The notes below the pieces were generated by a model that saw only the letters and a program-made list of their open reading frames with translations, was not told the origin of the DNA and made no database searches. From ZYF759 sp046297455 (GTDB lineage: Bacteria; Pseudomonadota; Alphaproteobacteria; Rhizobiales; Rhizobiaceae), in assembly GCA_046297455.1 (NCBI GenBank), contig JBKBIT010000010.1:62001-126000 (forward strand): 64,000 nt of DNA, read 5' to 3'. This document shows positions 23,439 to 32,836 of this stretch, one piece after another. The position numbers were made by a program, and so were the translations under genes. Numbering within the stretch: the stretch's first letter is position 1; each line of letters opens with the position of its first letter.

Positions 23439-26150
23439 ATGGACGGCATGACGGACTCAAGGGGTTTCGGTCGACTGCGCCAGGGGATAGCCCGGTGCGC
23501 CCGTCAGTTGCTCAGACCCAGCCACATACCCGCCATCCTGGCGCTGGTTGTCATCGTCACAGCGGCAAGTTTTGCCGAGTTGCAGAACCGCAGCGTCTAC
23601 CACAAGAGCCAACAGACTGAAGTTCTCCAAGAACTCGGGCTCATCAGAGCACGCCTGGAGGGCGCCATCAGCGGCAATATCCAACTCGTCCGGGGTTTCG
23701 TGGCCACACTTGCTACCGAACCGAGGATGGATCAGCAGCGTTTCGACGAATTGGCGGAACGCCTGTTCGACACGCGCTCGCAATTGCGCAGCATCGCTGT
23801 GGCACCAGATCTCGTTGTCACGATGACGTATCCTCTCCGGGGCAATGAGGCTGCCATCGGCCTAGATTACACAGTCAATGATGACCAAAGAGCAGCCGCT
23901 CTGCGCGCGCGCGACACCCGCGATATGGTGCTCGCAGGGCCGCTTAACCTAGTTCAGGGCGGACAGGGTTTTGTGGCTCGCTTTCCGGTGTTCGTTCGCG
24001 ACGGGACCGGCAACGAGAGTTTCTGGGGCATCGTCGCCGCCGTGATCGATGCAAATCGGCTCTACGCACATGGGGGCTTGCTTGATCCCGATCTCAAGCT
24101 GGACATCGCCATCGTTGGACGAGATGGGCTGGGCCCATTGGGTACTCAGTTCTTTGGCGATCCGGGCCTAGCCGATCGTGCCCCGGTTACAGCGGAAGTG
24201 ATGCTGCCGACGGGCAGTTGGGAGATCATGGCCACGCCAAGTGGCGGATGGGGCGGCACGCCGCCCAATGCGCTGCGGCTCTATCTCTGGATACTGCTTG
24301 CTGGCTCGCTGGTGATGATACCGACGCTTCTCAGCGGCCGTCTCATCGACGAACGGCAACGCAACATCAAGAAGTTGAAAGAACGCGAAATCGAGCTGGA
24401 GAAGCTCTCGCGCAGGCATGGGCTTGCCCTCGAAACCTCACAGGTCGGCGTCTGGGAACTCAACATAGAGAACAAAGACCTTTTCTGGGACGCGCGGATG
24501 AACGAGCTTTATGGCTATGAGCGCGAAGGCACGCGGGACTACTCCCACTGGGCTCAAAGGCTGCATCCCGATGACAGGGAGCGCGCAGAAAGGGAATTCG
24601 CCGAAACTCTCCGAACCAGAACCAAGCATCATTCGGAGTATCGGCTTTTGCTGCCCGATGGCGGCGTCCGCCACATTCGAGCGATCGGTACCATTTACCA
24701 GTATGCCGGCGGGCCTGCACGGATCGTCGGGGTCAATTGGGACGTCACGGAAGACGTCCGCCGCAACGAGGAACTGCGCAAAGCCAGCGCATTGACCGAA
24801 GCACGCAATGTGGAGCTCGAAGCCGCGAGAAAGCGCGTCGAACACACCGCCATGCACGACTCGCTGACGGGGTTACCGAACCGCCGTTATCTCGATGACG
24901 TGCTGGCCGAGCATGCCAAGAACTTCGCCGATGGCGAACGCGCCGCACTCCTCCATGTCGATCTCGATCGCTTCAAGCAGATCAACGACACGATGGGACA
25001 TGCCGCCGGCGATGCGATGCTGGTTCATGCAGCCGACGTGCTGCGAGCCACGGTGGCGAAGGACGATTTCGTTGCACGGGTCGGCGGAGACGAATTCGTC
25101 ATCGTACGGCGGCGGCCCGAAACCTCCAGGGACATCGAGGTCGAGCAGCTTTCCGATCTGGCGGAACGCATCATCAAGGCCATCAAGTCGCCAATCCGTT
25201 TTGAAGGCCACGAGTGCCGTTGTGGCGGGTCGATCGGCATCGCGCTGGACACATCTTCGGTCGCCGACCCCACCCGGCTTCTCGTCAATGCCGACATTGC
25301 GCTCTACCGCGCCAAGGCGCGGGGGCGGAACCGCTTCCAGTTCTTCAACCAGTCCCTGCGCAAGGAAGTGGTGCGAACCAAACGTATCGCCGACGACATC
25401 CTCGCGGGTATCGAGCGCCACGAGTTCGTGACGTGGTTCCAGCCGCAGGTTGACGCGACATCCCATGAGATCATCGGCGTCGAAGCACTGGTACGCTGGA
25501 ACCATCCCACCGAAGGCGTCTTGCCCCCGAGCGCGTTCCTGAAGATCGCCGACGAACTCAACGTTGTCGGCAGCATCGATCGTATTGTGCTGGAGCAGAC
25601 ACTGGAATGCCTGGCTCGCTGGGAAACCGACGGCGTGCCGGTCAAGAAGGCGTCGGTCAACGTGTCGGCGCGGCGACTGAACGACGACGGCCTGGTCGCC
25701 AGCCTTCGCGATCTCACCATCAATCCCGGCATGCTGTCCTTCGAACTGGTCGAGTCCATTTTCCTCGACGAGCACGACGACGTCATGTCCTGGAACGTCG
25801 AAACCGTGAAGGATCTCGGCATCGATATCGAGATCGACGATTTCGGCACCGGTTACGCCTCGATCGTGAGCCTTCTCAAGCTGAAGCCGAAGCGGCTGAA
25901 GATCGACCGGCAGTTCGTCATGCCGATCCTGCGCTCGCCCGCGCAACGCCAGCTGGTCGGCTCCATCATCGAGATCGGCAAGTCGCTTGGCATCGAGGTG
26001 CTGGCCGAAGGCGTCGAGACGATGGAGCACGCCCGTATTCTCAAGCAGCTCGGTTGCCAGTCCCTGCAGGGCTATGCCTTCGCAAGGCCAATGCCGGCAG
26101 ACGAGATCGCGGACTTCGTCCGCAACCAGAGCTGGCGCAAGGCATCCTGA
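23439..26150 (+). CDS. Membrane-bound CHASE-PAS-GGDEF-EAL c-di-GMP protein
   Basis: A 903-residue sensor. TM1 (about 30-47) and TM2 (about 282-301) enclose a periplasmic CHASE-type domain (VATMTYPLRGNEAAIGLDY-like core; RARDTRDMVLAGPLNLVQGGQGFVARFPVF). A PAS_3 domain with PAC follows at about 330-440, and a short coiled coil leads to GGDEF and EAL domains. The GGDEF motif is intact at 549-553 and DSLTGLPNRRY is normal, so cyclase activity is plausible. The EAL domain also keeps its signature, EALVR at 682-686, with NVSARRL, ELVESIFLDE, IDDFGTGYAS and KIDRQFV, so phosphodiesterase activity is plausible too. The net direction cannot be told. AGGGGA precedes the first ATG; an ATG at 23448 is an alternative. 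No adjacent output gene is seen. Confidence 0.9.
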   Translation: MDGMTDSRGFGRLRQGIARCARQLLRPSHIPAILALVVIVTAASFAELQNRSVYHKSQQTEVLQELGLIRARLEGAISGNIQLVRGFVATLATEPRMDQQRFDELAERLFDTRSQLRSIAVAPDLVVTMTYPLRGNEAAIGLDYTVNDDQRAAALRARDTRDMVLAGPLNLVQGGQGFVARFPVFVRDGTGNESFWGIVAAVIDANRLYAHGGLLDPDLKLDIAIVGRDGLGPLGTQFFGDPGLADRAPVTAEVMLPTGSWEIMATPSGGWGGTPPNALRLYLWILLAGSLVMIPTLLSGRLIDERQRNIKKLKEREIELEKLSRRHGLALETSQVGVWELNIENKDLFWDARMNELYGYEREGTRDYSHWAQRLHPDDRERAEREFAETLRTRTKHHSEYRLLLPDGGVRHIRAIGTIYQYAGGPARIVGVNWDVTEDVRRNEELRKASALTEARNVELEAARKRVEHTAMHDSLTGLPNRRYLDDVLAEHAKNFADGERAALLHVDLDRFKQINDTMGHAAGDAMLVHAADVLRATVAKDDFVARVGGDEFVIVRRRPETSRDIEVEQLSDLAERIIKAIKSPIRFEGHECRCGGSIGIALDTSSVADPTRLLVNADIALYRAKARGRNRFQFFNQSLRKEVVRTKRIADDILAGIERHEFVTWFQPQVDATSHEIIGVEALVRWNHPTEGVLPPSAFLKIADELNVVGSIDRIVLEQTLECLARWETDGVPVKKASVNVSARRLNDDGLVASLRDLTINPGMLSFELVESIFLDEHDDVMSWNVETVKDLGIDIEIDDFGTGYASIVSLLKLKPKRLKIDRQFVMPILRSPAQRQLVGSIIEIGKSLGIEVLAEGVETMEHARILKQLGCQSLQGYAFARPMPADEIADFVRNQSWRKAS

Positions 26151-26203
26151 GGCGAAAAAGGACCCTCGTTCAGCAGCTTACGCGCCAAACCTGATTCTGT
26201 CGG

Positions 26204-26752
26204 TCAGGCAGCTGTGTCCCTGGCCGCCTCCTCGAGCAGCGTGAACGCATAGTCCGAAAACGAACGCCAGACTTCGAGCCGGAAGGCATCGGCGGCGGTT
26301 CGATACAGAACGATCTCCACCTTGCCGAAGACGGTCCGCGAGGCGGCCCCGACCGGAAATGCGCCAGGCGACAGATCGCGCGGGCACCCGGCCGCCAACA
26401 CATCCTCGACCGCCGTGCCGGAAACCAGGATAGCACCGTTGCGGTGGGAGACGTCGACAGCGGAATGCAGGGCCGGAACCTTGGCACAAGCGGCCATCAG
26501 GTCCCCCTCCCCTCCATCGATGACGAGCCATTCATCCGGCCCGAGCCAGAGCGCATGACGTTCGCCCTTCGACGCGGAACTCCCAGGCCTTTCCGGAAGC
26601 TTGATTGCGAGAGCCTTGGACAGCGCGGACAGCGAAGCCGCCGGTGCGCGCAACGACAGGCGCGTGGCGGGAGCCGCAGGCTGAATGGCGATCCCGTTGC
26701 CTGAAAAGTTTCGATGTTCGAGCGGCTGGATGCGGGTTGCCGTTTCAGCCAT
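26204..26752 (-). CDS. soxG: Sarcosine oxidase gamma subunit
   Basis: A 182-residue subunit of heterotetrameric sarcosine oxidase (SoxG family). It shows the family landmarks WLGPDEWLVIDGGEG, AVDVSHRNGAILVSGTAVEDVLAAGCPRDLSPGAFPVG, and RTVFGKVEIVLYRTAADAFRLEVWRSFSDYAFTLLEEAA. The fold is like the GcvT/SoxA C-terminal folate domain, and the subunit stabilises the complex. It is the last gene of soxBDAG and overlaps the soxA stop by eight bases. Its stop faces that of the c-di-GMP gene with only about 50 bases between, in which I see no clear terminator. Confidence 0.92.
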   Translation of the reverse strand: MAETATRIQPLEHRNFSGNGIAIQPAAPATRLSLRAPAASLSALSKALAIKLPERPGSSASKGERHALWLGPDEWLVIDGGEGDLMAACAKVPALHSAVDVSHRNGAILVSGTAVEDVLAAGCPRDLSPGAFPVGAASRTVFGKVEIVLYRTAADAFRLEVWRSFSDYAFTLLEEAARDTAA

Positions 26753-29735
26753 GGACCCTCTCCCCTTTCTCGTCGAAGAACACCGGGCTGGTCACTTCGA
26801 CCTCGATCACCGTGCCGGGCATCGGCACGTGCAGCGTCGAGCCGACCAGCGAACGGCCATTCTCAACCAAAGCCAGCGCGATCGAACGGCCGCAATTCTC
26901 CGACCAGTAGGAGGACGAGACGTGGCCGATCATCTTCATCGGCACGGGCTGGTTGGGATCGGCAACGATCTGGGCGCCCTCCTCCAGCACGGTCTTCGGA
27001 TCCTTCGTCTTCAGACCCACCAGTTGCTTGCGGTCGGGGGCAACGAGATCGGGCCGCTTGAGGCCGCGAATGCCGACGAAGTCGGCCTTCTTCGATCCGA
27101 TCGCCCAGTCCAGGCCGAGATCGTGCGGCGTCATGGTGCCGTCAGTCTCCTGGCCGACGATGATGAAGCCCTTCTCGGCGCGCAGCACGTGCATCGTCTC
27201 GGTGCCATAGGCACAGGCATCATGCTTTTGCGCTTCGGCCCACACCGCCTCCCAGACGGCACGGCCGTAATCGGCTGGCACGTTGATCTCGAAACCGCGC
27301 TCGCCGGTGAACGACATCCGGAAGAGCCGCGCCGGCACCCCGCACACCTTGCCCTCGCGCACCGACATATGCGGCATGGCGTCGTCGGAGATGTCGATGC
27401 CCTCGACCAGCGGCGCGACGATCTCGCGCGCCTTCGGGCCCTGGACGGCAACAACCGCCCATTGCTCCGACACCGAGGTGAGCCACACGTTCAGATGCGG
27501 GAACTCGGTCTGGAGATAGTCCTCCATGTGGTGGAGAACGCGCGCGGCACCGCCCGTCGTGGTGGTGACGTGGAAGCGGTCTTCCGCCAACCGCCCGACG
27601 ACACCGTCATCCATGACGAAGCCGTCTTCGCGCAGCATGATGCCATAGCGGCAGCGGCCTACGCCGAGCTTCTGCCAAGGATTGGTGTAGAGAAGTTCCA
27701 TGAAGGTGGCAGCGTCCGGTCCGACCACCTCGATCTTGCCGAGCGTGGAGGCATCGAAGACGCCCGCGGACTGACGCACGGTCCGGCACTCGCGCGCGAC
27801 GGCCTTGTGCATGTCCTCTCCGGCCCGCGGAAAATACCAGGCGCGCTTCCACTGGCCGACATCTTCGAAGACGGCGCCCTGTTCCGCCGCCCAGGAATGG
27901 GTCGGGGTCTTGCGCGTCGGATCGAACAACGCGGCCCGGCTGTGGCCAACGATGGCGCCGAAGGTAACGGGCGTAAACGGCGCGCGGAAGGTGGTTAGCC
28001 CCACTTCCGGCATCGGCTTGCCGAGGATCTCCGACGCGATGGCAAGCCCGTGCAGGTTGGACGTCTTGCCCTGGTCTGTCGCCATGCCATTGGTGGTGAA
28101 GCGCTTGACGTGCTCGATCGAGCGCATGCCCTCGCGCACGGCCTGCCCGATATCTTTGGCGGTGACGTCGTTCTGGAAATCGACGAAGGCCTTGACGATC
28201 TTGTCGGGCTCCGCGCCCGGGGCAGAACCCGACATGCCACCCGACCAGGATTCGGTCGTGGCAGCGCCAAGCTTGATGGCCTTGCCCTTCTTGCCGCCCG
28301 ATGCCTGCGCCGCCGTCTCGCCGGCCGCAAGAGCCTCGGCCACCGTATCGGCCAGGGTTTCGGTGCCGTTGCAGGCGCCGATGGAGATGCAGTCCTGCGC
28401 GGCAGTCCCCGGCAGGAATATCTGGCGGGCGGCGTCGAAGGAGAGCTTTCCGCGCGACTGCGAGAACAGGTGGACGGACGGGGTCCACCCGGACGAAACG
28501 AGCAGTGCATCGACCGGGATGGTCCGCTCCGTCCCGCCCTGTCTTGGCGCAACGGACATCGATGAAACACGCAGGCGCCCGCCGGTCTTCATCACGGCAT
28601 GGCCGGTCATGACCTCGATGCCGGCAGCGCGGGCCGTCTCGATCGCCTCGCCCTTCGGATCATCGCGGAGATCGACGATGGCAGCGACCTTGGCCCCGGC
28701 CTTGTGGAGATCGAGCGCGGCGCCATAGGCGGAATCATTGGCGGTATAGACGCCGACATCGTGCCCAACCGCGACGCCGTAGTGGTTCAGATAGGTGCGC
28801 GCGGCCGAGGCGAGCATGATGCCCGGCCGGTCATTGTCGGCAAAGACCATGTGCCGCTCGATGGCGCCGGTGGCGATCACCACGCGGCCGGCCCGCACGC
28901 GCCACAGTCGCTCGCGGGGCATATCGGGATCCGGGGAGGCCAGATGCTCGGTCACCCGTTCGACGAGACCGACCATGTTCTGCGCGTAATAGCCGAAGGC
29001 GGTGGTGCGCGGCAGGACACGGACATTGTCCATGGACGACAGCTTCGCGACTGCCGCCTGCGCCCAGTCCCAACCGGATTGGCCGTCTATGGTCGCGCCC
29101 GTCTCGTAGTGGAGCGCACCGCCGAAACCTGCCTGCTCGTCGCACAGGATGACCCGCACGCCGGTTTCGGCAGCCGCAAGGGCTGCAGCCAGTCCGGCCG
29201 CGCCGCCGCCAACCACCAGCACCTCGCAATGCGCATGGCGGGAGGCATAGTGGTCAGGATCAGGCTGGTCCGGCGCCGTGCCAAGCCCTGCCGCATTGCG
29301 GATCTGCGGCTCGTAGAGATGCTTCCATGCCGCCTTCGGCCACATGAATGTCTTGTAGTAGAAGCCGGCCGAGAAGAACGGCGCGCCCAGATTGTTGACC
29401 GCGCCGATGTCGAGCGAAAGCGACGGCCAGCGGTTCTGCGAGACGGCGGTCAGCCCGTCATAGAGTTCCTGCACCGTGGCGCGGACATTCGGCGTCTTGC
29501 GCGCGGCATCGCGATGGACGCCAACCAGCGCGTTGGGTTCTTCCGAGCCGGCAGACAGGATGCCGCGCGGGCGGTGATACTTGAACGAACGGCCGACCAG
29601 GTGAATGCCGTTGGCGAGCAGCGCCGAGGCGAGCGTATCGCCTTGACGCCCCTCGAGCGCGCGGCCGTCGAAGGAGAAGCGGGCGGTCCGGGCCGCACCG
29701 AGGCGGCCAGAATTGGAAAGGCGGAAGGCGGTCAT
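26745..29735 (-). CDS. soxA: Sarcosine oxidase alpha subunit
   Basis: A 996-residue subunit, the usual length. The N-terminus has the 2Fe-2S-like fold without cysteines (FSFDGRALEGRQGDTLASALLANGIHLVGRSFKYHRPRG). The NAD-binding motif VVGGGAAGLAAALAAAETG is at about 170-190. A second dinucleotide region follows at about 330-480, and the C-terminal GcvT-like domain (about 600-985) carries AGVFDASTLGKIEVVGPDA and GFEINVPADYGRAVWEAV. The complex oxidises sarcosine to glycine at the beta FAD, passes electrons to FMN and O2, and the alpha C-terminal domain transfers the released C1 unit to tetrahydrofolate as 5,10-methylene-THF. Its start overlaps soxD (ATGA). It is cytosolic and belongs to glycine betaine/choline/creatine breakdown. 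Confidence 0.95.
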   Translation of the reverse strand: MTAFRLSNSGRLGAARTARFSFDGRALEGRQGDTLASALLANGIHLVGRSFKYHRPRGILSAGSEEPNALVGVHRDAARKTPNVRATVQELYDGLTAVSQNRWPSLSLDIGAVNNLGAPFFSAGFYYKTFMWPKAAWKHLYEPQIRNAAGLGTAPDQPDPDHYASRHAHCEVLVVGGGAAGLAAALAAAETGVRVILCDEQAGFGGALHYETGATIDGQSGWDWAQAAVAKLSSMDNVRVLPRTTAFGYYAQNMVGLVERVTEHLASPDPDMPRERLWRVRAGRVVIATGAIERHMVFADNDRPGIMLASAARTYLNHYGVAVGHDVGVYTANDSAYGAALDLHKAGAKVAAIVDLRDDPKGEAIETARAAGIEVMTGHAVMKTGGRLRVSSMSVAPRQGGTERTIPVDALLVSSGWTPSVHLFSQSRGKLSFDAARQIFLPGTAAQDCISIGACNGTETLADTVAEALAAGETAAQASGGKKGKAIKLGAATTESWSGGMSGSAPGAEPDKIVKAFVDFQNDVTAKDIGQAVREGMRSIEHVKRFTTNGMATDQGKTSNLHGLAIASEILGKPMPEVGLTTFRAPFTPVTFGAIVGHSRAALFDPTRKTPTHSWAAEQGAVFEDVGQWKRAWYFPRAGEDMHKAVARECRTVRQSAGVFDASTLGKIEVVGPDAATFMELLYTNPWQKLGVGRCRYGIMLREDGFVMDDGVVGRLAEDRFHVTTTTGGAARVLHHMEDYLQTEFPHLNVWLTSVSEQWAVVAVQGPKAREIVAPLVEGIDISDDAMPHMSVREGKVCGVPARLFRMSFTGERGFEINVPADYGRAVWEAVWAEAQKHDACAYGTETMHVLRAEKGFIIVGQETDGTMTPHDLGLDWAIGSKKADFVGIRGLKRPDLVAPDRKQLVGLKTKDPKTVLEEGAQIVADPNQPVPMKMIGHVSSSYWSENCGRSIALALVENGRSLVGSTLHVPMPGTVIEVEVTSPVFFDEKGERVHG

Positions 29736-30025
29736 CCCTTCTGCTCCTCGAGCGGCGGCTTCTTCTCGCCGGCCTTGTAGGTCACGATGAACCGGTCGGA
29801 CACCGTGTCACGAGCGGCGTTGAAGAAGCGACCGCAGCCGTGGACGTGACGCCAGCGCTCGAAAACCACGCCCTTGGGATTGGCGCGGAAAAAGAAGAAG
29901 CGCTCGAACTCTTCGTCCGAGATATCGGCGATGTTCTCCGGCCGGGCGATATGCGCCTCGCCGGCATGGCGGAACTCCAGCTCCGGCCTTTCTTCTTCGC
30001 AATAGGGACAGCGGATCAACAACAT
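29732..30025 (-). CDS. soxD: Sarcosine oxidase delta subunit
   Basis: A 97-residue zinc-binding subunit. Ligands are visible as C6-P-Y-C9 and the later HVHGC segment. FFFRANPKGVVFERWRHVHGCGRFFNAARDT is the invariant family block. It binds structural zinc at the alpha subunit interface. It lies between soxB and soxA with a four-base overlap into soxA. Its short C-terminal tail is charged. Confidence 0.95.
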   Translation of the reverse strand: MLLIRCPYCEEERPELEFRHAGEAHIARPENIADISDEEFERFFFFRANPKGVVFERWRHVHGCGRFFNAARDTVSDRFIVTYKAGEKKPPLEEQKG

Positions 30026-30041
30026 AGGCGCGTTTCCCGAT

Positions 30042-31295
30042 TCAGTGCGCGACAGCGGCAGCCGCCGCCTCGTCGATCAGCCGCCCGTTGCGGAAGCGCT
30101 CCAGCGTGAAGGGGGCGTTGATCCGGTGCGGTTCGTCACGGGCAATCGTATGAGCGAAGACATGACCGGAACCGGGCGTTGCCTTGAAGCCACCCGTGCC
30201 CCAGCCACAATTGACGTAGAGACCCGGCACAGGCGTCTTGGCCAGGATAGGCGAACGATCGGGCGTGACGTCGACGATTCCACCCCAGGAGCGCAGCATC
30301 TTCATGCGGGTGAAGACGGGAAACATCTCGCAGATCGCATCGAGCGTGTGCTCGAGGATGTGCAGCCCGCCCGTCTGCGAATAGGAATAATATTGATCGG
30401 TGCCCGCCCCGATGACCAGTTCGCCCTTGTCGGACTGGGAGATGTAGGCATGCACCGTGTTGGACATGACCACGCAAGGAAAGACCGGCTTGACCGGCTC
30501 GGAGACGAGCGCCTGCAGCGGGTAGGATTCGAGTGGCATGGCAACGCCCGCCATCGCCATCAGCACAGACGTGTGACCGGCGGCGACCACGCCGATCTTG
30601 CGGGCGCCGATCGGGCCCTTCGTGGTCTCGACTCCTGTGACATGGCCATTGGCCGAACGGCGGATGGCGGTGACCTCGCAATTCTGGATGATGTGGACGC
30701 CGCGATCGGCAGCAGCGCGCGCATATCCCCAGGCCACCGCATCGTGACGCGCTGTGCCACCGCGCCGCTGCAGCGCGGCGCCCATGACGGGATAGCGGGC
30801 CGACGGCGATATGTTGAGCGGCGGGCAGTATTCCTTCGCCTGCTCCGGCGTCAGCCATTCATTGTCGACGCCGTTGAGACGGTTGGCGTGGATGTGCCGC
30901 TTGAAGACCTGAACATCGTGGACGTTGTGGGCAAGCATCATGACGCCGCGCGGCGAATACATGACGTTGTAGTTGAGCGCCTGGGAAAGCCCGTCCCACA
31001 GCTTGACCGCATGGTCATACATCGCCGCAGATTCGTCGTAGAGATAGTTGGAGCGGATGATGGTGGTGTTGCGGCCGGTATTGCCGCCGCCCAGCCAGCC
31101 CTTCTCCACCACGGCCACGTTGGTGATGCCGTGTTCGGCGGCGAGATAATAGGCTGTCGCAAGCCCATGTCCGCCGGCGCCGACAATAACGACGTCGTAT
31201 TCCTTGCGCGGTTCGGGCGAGGACCATTGTTCGGGCCACCCCTTGTGGCCACGGAGTGCTTCGCGCGCGATGGCGAACGCGGAATATCTACGCAT
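30042..31295 (-). CDS. soxB: Sarcosine oxidase beta subunit
   Basis: A 417-residue flavoprotein (DAO fold) that oxidises sarcosine. The FAD motif is VVIVGAGGHGLATAYYLA (about 36-53). The FMN-anchoring His is H184 in the conserved GGTARHDAVAWGYARAA. The C-terminal block is PVPGLYVNCGWGTGGFKATPGSGHVFAHTIA. It is the first gene of soxBDAG and 16 bases ahead of soxD. The ATG at 31295 follows GGAAA closely. The usual neighbours glyA or purU are not visible here, so the operon stands alone. Regulation may act through the inverted repeat at 31459-31474 in the divergent region, though no regulator gene is adjacent. Confidence 0.95.
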   Translation of the reverse strand: MRRYSAFAIAREALRGHKGWPEQWSSPEPRKEYDVVIVGAGGHGLATAYYLAAEHGITNVAVVEKGWLGGGNTGRNTTIIRSNYLYDESAAMYDHAVKLWDGLSQALNYNVMYSPRGVMMLAHNVHDVQVFKRHIHANRLNGVDNEWLTPEQAKEYCPPLNISPSARYPVMGAALQRRGGTARHDAVAWGYARAAADRGVHIIQNCEVTAIRRSANGHVTGVETTKGPIGARKIGVVAAGHTSVLMAMAGVAMPLESYPLQALVSEPVKPVFPCVVMSNTVHAYISQSDKGELVIGAGTDQYYSYSQTGGLHILEHTLDAICEMFPVFTRMKMLRSWGGIVDVTPDRSPILAKTPVPGLYVNCGWGTGGFKATPGSGHVFAHTIARDEPHRINAPFTLERFRNGRLIDEAAAAAVAH

Positions 31296-31609
31296 TTTCC
31301 AGCCTCTCGTAATCCCTGGCGACGACCGCGAATTCCGGTCATCACTAACGAAATCGCGCCCGCGCCTTTGCCCTGAATGCGACGGCGGACGGCGTTTTGG
31401 GAGCGGGCCGGCTTTGCTTGCGACCAGGCGAGTGGAGACAAGTGCTCAAGGCCGTTTCTTCTTGTGGACAAGAATAGGTGATTCTGCTAATGCCAAGATC
31501 AATCCGCCGCGCCTGACGCAGCGGAACCGCTTGGCTTTTGCTCCAGAGAGAGGGCCATTCGGAGGATCAGCAACCCGGCCACTGCCGCAACGCAACGACA
31601 GGAACGCAC
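31296..31609. promoter_or_regulatory. Divergent soxB-rpsU region with a perfect inverted repeat
   Basis: This 314-base gap separates the leftward sox operon from rightward rpsU. At 31459-31474 TTCTTGT and ACAAGAA form a perfect 7-bp inverted repeat with a two-base centre. TTGTGG within it and TGCTAA 16 bases later could be a weak -35/-10 pair toward rpsU. I see no small gene or RNA that I can support here. Confidence 0.45.
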
Positions 31610-31843
31610 GTGCAGGTACTCGTCCGCGACAATAACGTCGACCAGGCGCTTCGCGCATTGAAGAAGAAGATGCAGCGCGAAGGCATTTTCCGCGAAATGA
31701 AGATGCGCGGCCATTATGAGAAGCCATCCGAGAAGCGCGCCCGCGAAAAGGCGGAGGCTGTGCGCCGCGCCCGCAAGCTGGCACGCAAGCGCGCCCAGCG
31801 CGAAGGCCTCGTTGGCGGTGGACGGGTCGCGCCGGCGCGCTGA
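31610..31843 (+). CDS. rpsU: 30S ribosomal protein S21
   Basis: A 77-residue, highly basic small-subunit protein beginning VQVLVRDNNVDQALRALKKK and carrying the family block REKAEAVRRARKLARKRAQREGL. S21 sits at the 30S platform and helps initiation. I chose the GTG at 31610, not the in-frame ATG 24 codons upstream: the S21 family begins exactly here, and AGGAA lies a few bases before the GTG. The tail VGGGRVAPAR is a little longer than usual. It has its own terminator and is monocistronic. Confidence 0.95.
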   Translation: MQVLVRDNNVDQALRALKKKMQREGIFREMKMRGHYEKPSEKRAREKAEAVRRARKLARKRAQREGLVGGGRVAPAR

Positions 31844-31877
31844 TGCGCCGCGATTTCGTCCTTTTCGGGCAGTAGAC

Positions 31878-31911
31878 AAGGTGGCGCGATGCGAATCGTC
31901 GCCGCCTTTTT
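31878..31911 (+). terminator. Intrinsic terminator of rpsU
   Basis: A long interrupted stem (AAGG/CCTT, GGCG/CGCC, CGAT/ATCG) with a GCGA loop ends in TTTTT, about 35 bases after the rpsU stop. Confidence 0.75.
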
Positions 31912-31968
31912 CGTTTGGAACGGGTTCGTTCCCACAACGGACAGAGCAGCAGAGGGGTTAGGACCGCG

Positions 31969-32820
31969 ATGACGTTGTTTGGCAGGATGACCGGCTCGAC
32001 CAGGATCGTCGCCGCACCGGCTGCGCTTCTGGCGCTTGTCGCGCTGGCGGGCTGCCAGACGGCGACCGGGCCGCTTGGCGAGGTCGCCGGCATCGAGGCC
32101 GCGCAGGCATCGGAGGAAAACATCTCCTCGCTGTCCGCCGTCATCCAGCGCAACCCGAACGACGCCGAGGCCTATAATGTTCGCGGCTCGGCCTATGGGC
32201 GCGGCGGCCGCTACCAGGAAGCGATCTCTGACTTCAACCGGGCGATCGAACTCAATCCCCGCTTCTACCAGGCCTATGCAAACCGCGCCCTGATCCACCG
32301 CTTCATGGGCAACCAGCAGGCCGCGCTTGCCGACTACAACCGGGCGCTGGAAATCAACTCGCGCTACGACGTCGCCTATATCGGGCGCGGCAATCTCTAT
32401 CGCCTCGCCGGACGTTCGAACGAGGCATTCCAGGATTTCGAGCGCGCCATCCAGCTCGACACCACGGATGCGCGCGCCTTCCACAATCGCGGGCTGCTCT
32501 ACCAGGGCCGCGGCCAGCACGACTACGCGATCGAGGACTTCGCCCGGGCGATCTCGCTGGCACCCGGAACCGCTGCGCCCTACAACGCGCGCGGTCTCTC
32601 CTATCTGGCGCGCGACGACGAGGACAACGCGCTGTCCGACTTCAACACCGCGATCCAGCTCGACCGCCGCGACGCGGAAGGCTGGACCTATCAGGGACTC
32701 GTCCTGGAGCGCCGGGGCGACCGCGAGAGGGCATCGCGCTCCTTTGCGGAAGCGGTGCGGCTCGACCCCGATTTCGAACCGGCGCGAAACGGCCTGGCCC
32801 GCACGCGCGGCGCCAGCTGA
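31969..32820 (+). CDS. TPR-repeat lipoprotein (NlpI-like)
   Basis: A 283-residue protein with a lipoprotein signal peptide: hydrophobic APAALLALVALAGCQ with lipobox LAGC, the acylated Cys at about residue 29. The rest is about six tetratricopeptide repeats of the pattern AYNVRGSAYGRGGRYQEAISDFNRAIELNP, ending near residue 275. It should be anchored in the envelope, probably facing the periplasm, as a protein-protein scaffold. NlpI-type proteins hold murein hydrolases and proteases together; this role is known for Escherichia coli and only inferred here. The start at 31969 is preferred over the longer frame at 31915 since TTAGGA lies before it and the signal peptide then has normal length. The flavodoxin-fold gene follows after 16 bases. 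Confidence 0.85.
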   Translation: MTLFGRMTGSTRIVAAPAALLALVALAGCQTATGPLGEVAGIEAAQASEENISSLSAVIQRNPNDAEAYNVRGSAYGRGGRYQEAISDFNRAIELNPRFYQAYANRALIHRFMGNQQAALADYNRALEINSRYDVAYIGRGNLYRLAGRSNEAFQDFERAIQLDTTDARAFHNRGLLYQGRGQHDYAIEDFARAISLAPGTAAPYNARGLSYLARDDEDNALSDFNTAIQLDRRDAEGWTYQGLVLERRGDRERASRSFAEAVRLDPDFEPARNGLARTRGAS

Positions 32821-32836
32821 TCTGGCAAGTCCCGGC

